From assembly GCF_002118315.1 (NCBI RefSeq), contig NZ_MTSZ01000010.1, positions 1 to 64,000 on the forward strand: 64,000 nt of DNA, in the 5' to 3' direction. This DNA comes from Kiloniella majae (GTDB lineage: Bacteria; Pseudomonadota; Alphaproteobacteria; Kiloniellales; Kiloniellaceae). The position numbers were made by a program, and so were the translations under genes. This document shows positions 58,757-64,000 of the stretch, in pieces. The notes beneath the pieces are model-generated. The model made no database searches. It worked only from the letters and a program-made list of their open reading frames with translations, and had not been told where the DNA came from. The stretch's first letter is position 1; each line of letters opens with the position of its first letter.

Positions 58757-58947
58757 CGGTTTCTCCCTCATCGATTTCTCTGGCGATAACAGATTGATAT
58801 TTCAAATTAATATTAACATAAGATATTGTGGTAATGACAAGATTTTTCTGCGTTAAAGTCAAAGTAATGTTACCAAGGTATTTAGCAGTTGCCTCAAGTA
58901 CGTGCACAAATTAACGTTCTAGAGAACCGTGCTGCCGATTGATTTTT

Positions 58948-58963
58948 GATAAAAGCTTTTATC
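58948..58963. promoter_or_regulatory. 16-bp perfect palindrome upstream of the DUF192 gene
   Basis: GATAAAAGCTTTTATC, exactly self-complementary, centred about 60 bp before the DUF192 start. It is operator-like; no T-run of terminator type follows. Confidence 0.4.
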
Positions 58964-59014
58964 TGATTTTAATCCAAAGGCGAACATTGAAAAAACAGGA
59001 ATAACTAAATATCA

Positions 59015-59488
59015 ATGCCCTTTATCAAGACATATATAAACATGATCATTCTTGTATGCGGTATAGTATTTACCGCGACAAGCATGAGTATGGCGCAAAC
59101 TGTGTTTGAAAAAGATACCCTGACTATTTTTACTGCAACGGGAAAAGCCCATAAGTTTGAGATCGAGGTTGCCTCAACAAATGAAGAGCGTTCTCAAGGG
59201 CTTATGTATCGGAAGCACATGGCAGCAAACGCAGGCATGCTGTTTGTTTACGAGAAACCGAACAATGTTATGATGTGGATGAAAAACACCTATATCCCAT
59301 TGGATATGTTGTTTCTTAATTCTGAGGGTAAAATTGTTTATATTAAAGAAAATGCAACCCCGCATTCAACAAAAACCATCTCTTCAGATCAGGATGTAAT
59401 CGGGGTATTGGAACTTAACGCCGGAACAGCATTCCGGCTTGGTATCAAGGTAGGGGATATTGCACAGCATCGGTTTTTGCAAAAATAG
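59015..59488 (+). CDS. DUF192 family exported protein
   Basis: A 157-residue protein with a signal peptide (about residues 1-28, ending SMAQ) followed by a DUF192 domain: EERSQGLMYRKHMAANAGMLFVY and the MMWMKNTYIPLDMLFL core. DUF192 proteins are widespread, of unknown function. It converges with the next small gene. Confidence 0.9.
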   Translation: MPFIKTYINMIILVCGIVFTATSMSMAQTVFEKDTLTIFTATGKAHKFEIEVASTNEERSQGLMYRKHMAANAGMLFVYEKPNNVMMWMKNTYIPLDMLFLNSEGKIVYIKENATPHSTKTISSDQDVIGVLELNAGTAFRLGIKVGDIAQHRFLQK

Positions 59489-59519
59489 TGCAATATAACC
59501 AGCTAATCGTGGTTGTATT

Positions 59520-59822
59520 CTAGACCTTTGGTTCCAAAGCAGCCTTTTCCAGTTGTTTCCAGCCTTCGCCAGCAGCAACCAGACAGCTAATACCATGTGG
59601 TGTGGTTACAATAATGGTCCATGTTCCACCATCTTTGTTGGTGAGAACTTCGATTAAACCGCCTTTATTCGTAACGCCAAGGGCTTGAGTTTTTTCACTA
59701 TACCGATCAGAAAGCATTTCAAGAATACTATCGCGCTTATCACACTGATTTTGTGCATAAGCCGGTAATGTCGTAACGAAACCCGTAAAAGCGATCACAG
59801 CAAGAGTGATATACTTTAGCAT
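59520..59822 (-). CDS. small exported hypothetical protein
   Basis: A 100-residue protein with a signal peptide ending PAYAQ and a mature part of about 75 residues with two cysteines (CDKRDS and ISCLVAAGEGW), which could form a disulfide. A strong AAAGGAGG ribosome site precedes the ATG. It resembles a conserved alphaproteobacterial family of unknown role (mature part ending GEGW with flanking Lys/Glu). Confidence 0.75.
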   Translation of the reverse strand: MLKYITLAVIAFTGFVTTLPAYAQNQCDKRDSILEMLSDRYSEKTQALGVTNKGGLIEVLTNKDGGTWTIIVTTPHGISCLVAAGEGWKQLEKAALEPKV

Positions 59823-60272
59823 AGGGGCCTCCTTTCAGGGTGCCATATAGAGCGAGCACCTGCTCTGCTTAATATATTGCGCTACGTATCTTAAATTTCA
59901 ATTAAACACCCTTGTTTCGATCAAGGGTTGAATGTTTTGAATAACTCCAAGTTTTGCGATGTTTTATTTAATATCATATGGTTATTTGATGTTTTTAATT
60001 TTTTTATACACAAAGTTGTGACATTTATGGGGCTTTTGTGATCGGAAGTTTTGCTTGTTAATTGATGTGAACTTGTGCTGCTGGTTGCTTTTTATGCTGT
60101 GTTATCGGTGAAAATTCATCGACTAAACGGGGTTTGATCTTGACGTTTCCTTGAATAAACGGGATTGTCTGCACGAATTGGATATCTGCTGAATATGGTT
60201 GAGCCAGATATTGTTGCAACTGAGCACAGTTTTTGCACGTAAGTCTTTAGTACATAGCGATAGAATAAAATC
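59823..60272. other. 450-bp intergenic region before prfC
   Basis: AT-rich. It contains an ACCCTTG/CAAGGGT hairpin (59908-59914 with 59922-59928) without a clear T-run. No small gene with a ribosome site could be supported. Confidence 0.4.
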
Positions 60273-61850
60273 ATGTCTTCTGAAATTGCCAAACAGGCTG
60301 AAGCCCGCCGCACCTTTGCGATTATTTCTCACCCGGATGCTGGTAAAACAACACTGACAGAAAAGCTACTGTTGTTGGGTGGCGCTATTCGCATGGCGGG
60401 TCAGGTGAAGGCCAAGGGCGAGAATAGACGTGCGCATTCGGACTGGATGAAGATCGAGCAGGCTCGTGGTATTTCGGTTACGACATCGGTTATGACCTTT
60501 GAATACGAAGGAGCCACCTTCAACCTGTTGGATACACCGGGCCACGAAGACTTCAGTGAAGACACCTATCGTACACTGACCGCGGTTGATTCCGCGATCA
60601 TGGTGATTGATGCCGCCAAAGGTATCGAGGCGCAAACACGCAAGCTTTTCGAAGTTTGTCGTTTGCGCGATATTCCGATCATTACCTTTGTCAACAAGAT
60701 GGACCGGGAAGGTCGCGAAGTTTTCGAAATTCTCGATGAGGTCGCCGAAGCGCTGGCGCTTGATACTGTACCGATGGTTTGGCCTGTCGGTGGCGGCGGT
60801 ACTTTCAAAGGTTGTTATGATCTTGTCCGTGAAGAAATGATTCCTTTCACCGGGGAAGATAGCTATGGCACGCCGGTAAAGGCTGAACTTCTTGGTGACG
60901 AGCTACCAAATCTTATTCCTGGCGATCAGTACGATACGCTGTTGGAAGAGGCTGATCTGGCCATGGATGGTTATCCTGCTTTTGATCTGGAAAGCTACCG
61001 CGAAGGGCATTTGACGCCTGTGTATTTTGGATCGGCCTTGAAAAGCTTTGGTGTGAAACAGCTCTTGGATGCTGTCTTACAGTTTGCCCCGGCACCAACG
61101 ACGCAGCCCGCAGAACCAAAAGCGGTTGAACCTTCTGATAGCAAGGTTACCGGCTTTGTCTTTAAGGTACAGGCGAACATGGACCCAAAACACCGGGACC
61201 GTATCGCTTTTATGCGTATCTGTTCCGGTAAATTTAAGCGTGGGATGAAACTGCATCAGATCGGAACCGGTAAATCCATGAGCATCCATAACCCGATCAT
61301 GTTCTTTGCCCAGAACAGAGAACTGGCAGAAGAGGCATGGCCGGGGGATATTATTGGAATTCCCAACCACGGAACGCTTCGGGTGGGGGATAGCATGACA
61401 GAGGGTGAAAACATCCGCTTCTCTGGTATTCCAAGTTTTGCGCCGGAGATCCTGCAAAGGGTGCGTCTTGATGATCCGCTCAGAGCCAAACATCTTTCCA
61501 AGGCTTTGGAGAGTTTGGCGGAAGAGGGTGTGACACAGGTATTCCGCCCTATTATCGGCGCCAGCTACATTGTCGGTGTTGTCGGGCAGCTACAGCTGGA
61601 AGTTCTGTTGTCTCGTATTGAGCAGGAATACGGCATTAATGTTGGTTTCGAGGCCGCACCATTTGTAACGGCCCGTTGGGTAACATCAGACGATGCTGCG
61701 GCTATGAAACACTTTCTGGATCGCAACAAAGGCTCTCTGGCGGACGACAGAGACGGGTGCCCGGTATATATGGCGCGTAATCACTGGGACATGGGACGTA
61801 TTCAGGAAGATAACCCCAAGCTCAACTTTACGGCGACCAGAGAACGATAG
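60273..61850 (+). CDS. prfC: peptide chain release factor 3
   Basis: A 525-residue translational GTPase that recycles RF1/RF2 after termination. It has G1 SHPDAGKTT near residue 19, G3 DTPGHEDFSED, and G4 NKMDREGR, followed by the EF-Tu-like and C-terminal domains (QLEVLLSRIEQEY). The length agrees with E. coli RF3 (529). Confidence 0.97.
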   Translation: MSSEIAKQAEARRTFAIISHPDAGKTTLTEKLLLLGGAIRMAGQVKAKGENRRAHSDWMKIEQARGISVTTSVMTFEYEGATFNLLDTPGHEDFSEDTYRTLTAVDSAIMVIDAAKGIEAQTRKLFEVCRLRDIPIITFVNKMDREGREVFEILDEVAEALALDTVPMVWPVGGGGTFKGCYDLVREEMIPFTGEDSYGTPVKAELLGDELPNLIPGDQYDTLLEEADLAMDGYPAFDLESYREGHLTPVYFGSALKSFGVKQLLDAVLQFAPAPTTQPAEPKAVEPSDSKVTGFVFKVQANMDPKHRDRIAFMRICSGKFKRGMKLHQIGTGKSMSIHNPIMFFAQNRELAEEAWPGDIIGIPNHGTLRVGDSMTEGENIRFSGIPSFAPEILQRVRLDDPLRAKHLSKALESLAEEGVTQVFRPIIGASYIVGVVGQLQLEVLLSRIEQEYGINVGFEAAPFVTARWVTSDDAAAMKHFLDRNKGSLADDRDGCPVYMARNHWDMGRIQEDNPKLNFTATRER

Positions 61851-61863
61851 GGTCAGAATCTGC

Positions 61864-61890
61864 GACCTACTGACTTCTAATCAGTAGGTC
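61864..61890. repeat. copy of the tRNA-Arg anticodon arm in a hairpin
   Basis: Positions 61869-61890 are identical over 22 nt to 62992-63013, the anticodon arm and variable loop of tRNA-Arg(TCT). Here the preceding GACCT (61865) extends the stem to 10 bp (GACCTACTGA with TCAGTAGGTC). It lies 14 bp after the prfC stop and has no T-run. Confidence 0.8.
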
Positions 61891-61925
61891 ATATACTCTG
61901 TATTGATACGGAGCAGTATGTGATC

Positions 61926-62007
61926 GACAGAAAGATGGCGTAAACCCCCGGTGTTAGAGAAGGTGTTAGAGAATTTCTCCGCCAAAGGGGTTTACGCCGT
62001 TTCTGTC
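61926..62007. repeat. inverted repeat plus 12-bp tandem repeat at the DUF1491 3' end
   Basis: The arm 61926-61948 is an inverted copy of 61987-62007, matching over 20 bp (GACAGAAA and GGCGTAAACCCC) apart from a small interruption. Between them GGTGTTAGAGAA is repeated in tandem (61950-61961, 61962-61973). The right arm encodes the last residues of the DUF1491 protein (DRNGVNP), so its mRNA can fold into a long hairpin. Confidence 0.85.
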
Positions 62008-62304
62008 TTCGAACTCCACAACCCAAAGGTCAGGATCACGCTTTACGGCACGTTCGACGTATTCATGGGCCGCGTAGTCATCCATAAGCTCGCCCTTGTT
62101 CGCCGCAAGCCATGCCAGGTTACCGTCAATATCGCGTGTCTGGCTTAACACTTGGCACCCCGGTCCCAGAAGATTGATCTTTAGCAATAAACTCCCGCGA
62201 TCAGGATCACCTTTGTGGATGATCATGGCCGGGATTCCATTTTGATTGGACTGTCTGACCTGTGCCATGATCCAGAGATCTGATCCGAGGGAATTTTCTG
62301 TCAT
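61966..62304 (-). CDS. DUF1491 family protein
   Basis: A 112-residue alphaproteobacterial DUF1491 protein: IPAMIIHKGDPDRGSLLLKINL near the start and the terminal RDPDLWVVEFEDRNG signature. Function is unknown. Its C-terminal codons form one arm of an inverted repeat, and the 12-bp tandem repeat that follows repeats the stop codon in frame, so the tail beyond EDRNG is probably recent or variable. Confidence 0.88.
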   Translation of the reverse strand: MTENSLGSDLWIMAQVRQSNQNGIPAMIIHKGDPDRGSLLLKINLLGPGCQVLSQTRDIDGNLAWLAANKGELMDDYAAHEYVERAVKRDPDLWVVEFEDRNGVNPFGGEIL

Positions 62305-62472
62305 AACTGCTTATTAAACCTGGTTATCTGCAAACGTTCTTAAGGGGAATCTTTGGTCCTCTGGCTCTTGCCAAGTTAACTGGTTTTGCCGTTAGGGGGT
62401 AAAGACTTTCTTAAGTTATTCAGCGCATTGTCTCTTTTAAGGCGAAAATTACAATGATTTAAAAAAAGATTG

Positions 62473-62501
62473 TTGCCTTGCGTGTTACTCTGTCTTATAC
62501 G
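62473..62501 (+). promoter_or_regulatory. promoter of tRNA-Pro
   Basis: TTGCCT (62473-62478) and TATACG (62496-62501) with a 17-bp spacer, ending 13 bp before the tRNA. Confidence 0.65.
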
Positions 62502-62514
62502 ATGACCGTGGAAA

Positions 62515-62591
<77 letters not shown>

Positions 62592-62638
62592 CTAAATTAT
62601 ATCGCTGGTTTCTTGAAGACCTGATACTAGAGGTAAAC

Positions 62639-62944
62639 ATGCAAGTTCGTATTTATCAGCCGCCGAAAAATGCAATGCAGTCTGGTCGTGCAAACACCAA
62701 ACGCTGGCTTGTTGAATATGAACCTGACGCAGCGCGCGAGATTGAACCGCTTATGGGCTGGACATCTTCTCGTGATACGCGCGGACAGCTTCGTATGTGG
62801 TTCGATAGTAAAGAAGAAGCGATCGCATATGCACAACGTCAAGGTGTTATGTACAGCGTTGAAGAGCCTAAGGAACGGAAATTAAAGCCCAAAGGTTATG
62901 GCGATAATTTCAGTACCACCCGCCTTGGTCGTTGGACACACTAA
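62639..62944 (+). CDS. NDUFS4-type complex I accessory subunit
   Basis: A 101-residue homologue of the mitochondrial 18-kDa complex I subunit (ETC complex I subunit conserved region). Signatures are the RIYQPPKNAMQSG opening, WLVEYEP, LMGWTSSRDTRGQLRMWF and the YGDNFSTTRLGRWTH end. This subunit is a supernumerary found in alphaproteobacteria and mitochondria. It lies between two tRNA genes and probably shares the tRNA-Pro transcript. Confidence 0.95.
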   Translation: MQVRIYQPPKNAMQSGRANTKRWLVEYEPDAAREIEPLMGWTSSRDTRGQLRMWFDSKEEAIAYAQRQGVMYSVEEPKERKLKPKGYGDNFSTTRLGRWTH

Positions 62945-62964
62945 TCACCTGACAAAAGAATAAA

Positions 62965-63041
62965 GCGCCCGTAGCTCAGCTGGATAGAGCAACTGACTTC
63001 TAATCAGTAGGTCGCAGGTTCGAATCCTGCCGGGCGCACCA
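62965..63041 (+). tRNA. tRNA-Arg (anticodon TCT)
   Basis: A 77-nt cloverleaf including CCA: acceptor GCGCCCG/CGGGCGC, anticodon loop CTTCTAA. Its anticodon arm is duplicated at 61869-61890. DNA beyond its 3' end is AT-rich with unfamiliar genes. Confidence 0.98.
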
Positions 63042-63047
63042 TGTATC

Positions 63048-63083
63048 AAAAGGCCTTAGCATAAATTGCTAAGGCCTTTTTTG
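63048..63083 (+). terminator. tRNA-Arg terminator
   Basis: A 14-bp stem AAAAGGCCTTAGCA/TGCTAAGGCCTTTT with a 5-nt loop and a T-run. Confidence 0.95.
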
Positions 63084-63123
63084 TTTGGGCTGGCAAGTGT
63101 GTTAGCAAAATGAGGTATCAGTT

Positions 63124-63240
63124 ATGTCTTGTTATCAGTGTGGTGTCGGAGGTGGGGAAATATACAGGTGGTGTACGACAGCTTGCTCTAATCGAACGTC
63201 TCAATCTGTTGTTGAGTTAGAGTGGAGTCCTGGTTTTTAA
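63124..63240 (+). CDS. possible 38-residue Cys-rich protein
   Basis: A short frame with four cysteines in a CYQC...CTTAC arrangement, reminiscent of a small zinc ribbon. TGAGG lies about 9 nt upstream of the ATG. Its last 24 nt overlap the converging TM2-like gene. No family is recognised; support is from the cysteine spacing and ribosome site only. Confidence 0.4.
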   Translation: MSCYQCGVGGGEIYRWCTTACSNRTSQSVVELEWSPGF

Positions 63241-63573
63241 AGTGGAGCGTATCCAGAAAAGATCGTACGCGAGGCGAAGAGGGATAGAGTAGGCCACTAA
63301 AATAAATATAACATAGAGAGTGCCAGAAAAGGCGTAACCATTCGATATAAAATAGTGAATTTCTTCAGATAATAGTTCTACTGGTGTCTTGCGAAACATT
63401 GGGAAAGGATCCTGTTCTATACGGATCAATATTGTAGAAACTATGATGAAATATATAGTTGAGATAATGTAAGCAAAAGCGCTCCACGACTTTCCCAAAT
63501 ACCACCGATGCCCACCGAAAACACCAGTGCACAGCCAGAGTAAGCAAGCTATGGGAAGGGATTTATTGGTCAT
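63217..63573 (-). CDS. TM2-like membrane protein
   Basis: A 118-residue protein with about three membrane segments. The N-terminal LLWLCTGVFGGHRWYLGK is the first half of a TM2 domain, and the C-terminal RLAYDLFWI resembles its second half. A stretch of about 60 residues containing an extra hydrophobic segment and a charged loop separates them, unlike the compact TM2 domain. Function unknown. Confidence 0.65.
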   Translation of the reverse strand: MTNKSLPIACLLWLCTGVFGGHRWYLGKSWSAFAYIISTIYFIIVSTILIRIEQDPFPMFRKTPVELLSEEIHYFISNGYAFSGTLYVIFILVAYSIPLRLAYDLFWIRSTLKTRTPL

Positions 63574-63594
63574 GAAGGTGGCGTGGTTTTCTTA

Positions 63595-64000
63595 CTAATA
63601 TACATAAGTTTTAAGACGGTGTTGCACCGAGATGAAGTAGTAGTGATCTACACTATGAGAAAAGTCCAATAAGTGTTCACTAATTTCCCTATATGGCTCT
63701 TCAAACAATTCACTAATTCTCTCGGTTTGTGTTTCGCCCCTTTTTATAAATGTTGCCCCTGCATATTCTTCAGCTAAACGATCAAGATGTAACTCTATAC
63801 ATAATTTTTTTAAATCTTCATGGAGTTTTTTATCTTCTATGCCTGCATGAATCTCTACTCTGTGTAAAACACCTAAGTTAAATATCACAATAGCTGACAG
63901 GTATTGCTTTTCGTCTGTGCTATATAGGTTAACATCCATTGCTTCTTGATTTTTTTTTAATTCTCCAGGGAATTCATTTTTGGGGGTCTTTCGAAACCCC
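63595..64000 (-). CDS. hypothetical protein, 5' end beyond the window
   Basis: A soluble-looking protein with a helical, charged middle and an aromatic end (HYYFISVQHRLKTYVY). The first in-frame ATG is at 63939, but it has no ribosome site at proper distance, and the frame stays open to position 64000 with a protein-like composition (for example KTPKNEFPGELKKNQEA). I therefore treat it as a partial gene running off the right edge. No family recognised; low GC. Confidence 0.6.
   Translation of the reverse strand, partial: GFRKTPKNEFPGELKKNQEAMDVNLYSTDEKQYLSAIVIFNLGVLHRVEIHAGIEDKKLHEDLKKLCIELHLDRLAEEYAGATFIKRGETQTERISELFEEPYREISEHLLDFSHSVDHYYFISVQHRLKTYVY

Noticed and set aside
59908-59928. 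FNR/FixK box in the prfC upstream region
   Set aside because: TTG and ATCAA half-sites are present but spacing and left half do not match TTGAT-N4-ATCAA.

Overview
This window is a chromosomal segment of an alphaproteobacterium of moderate to low GC content. The evidence is the gene order: erpA/xth divergent from dgt-argS-SPOR-nagZ-M50-scpA-scpB, then tatABC-serS-surE-pcm-nlpD and yajC-secD-secF. TrmFO, a recG/sdhE/mfd neighbourhood, DUF1491, DUF3126 and an NDUFS4-type complex I subunit point the same way. Alphaproteobacterial LexA boxes of the form GTTC-N7-GTTC are present. The species cannot be named from the sequence; a free-living, probably marine, Rhodospirillales/Kiloniellales/Sneathiellales-like bacterium is an inference.

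Layout. 1-2.8 kb: a TetR regulator with a candidate operator, then ilvD. 2.9-4.9 kb: leftward rhomboid protease, exonuclease III and ErpA. 5.2-25 kb: a long, mostly rightward core block covering dNTP hydrolysis, arginyl-tRNA synthesis, peptidoglycan recycling, chromosome segregation (ScpAB), an orphan ABC ATPase, Tat export, SerRS, SurE/Pcm repair, a LysM/LytM lipoprotein, and YajC-SecD-SecF. It ends with two proteins related to mitochondrial complex I assembly factors (NDUFAF3- and NDUFAF6-like). 25-36 kb: trmFO, a class III cyclase, uvrA (with a near-consensus LexA box), ssb, elaA, gyrA, coaD and tRNA-Lys. 36-40 kb: nucleosidase plus M23 peptidase, small proteins, a DksA-like protein, a gene-poor stretch with a structured element, and two tRNA-Leu genes. 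40-50 kb: azoR/LysR pair, an unusual duplicated DUF502 protein, recG, sdhE and mfd. 50-60 kb: metallophosphatase, DsbA-family protein, an APH-like kinase with its DUF6285 partner, a LexA-controlled 41-residue membrane protein, an XRE regulator, an NhaD-type antiporter, a degenerate alpha/beta hydrolase, a universal stress protein and small secreted proteins. 60-64 kb: prfC, a repeat-rich junction, DUF1491, tRNA-Pro, an NDUFS4 homologue, tRNA-Arg, then AT-rich unfamiliar genes to the edge.

The most notable signal is at 53.09-53.30 kb. Two perfect GTTC-N7-GTTC boxes bracket a promoter that drives an otherwise unannotated 41-residue single-pass membrane protein with a strong ribosome-binding site and a downstream terminator. 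This is the layout expected of an SOS-induced small membrane effector, comparable in concept to Caulobacter SidA.

Other points of interest are a full tandem duplication of DUF502 in one polypeptide, a hydrolase that has lost both its nucleophile and its histidine, Gln at the quinolone-critical position of GyrA, a degenerate LytM domain in the NlpD-like lipoprotein, and a repeat cluster after prfC that includes a 22-nt copy of the tRNA-Arg anticodon arm. Respiratory-complex biogenesis recurs across the window (NDUFAF3-like, NDUFAF6-like, NDUFS4-like, SdhE, ErpA). No CRISPR array, insertion sequence, prophage or rRNA gene was seen.
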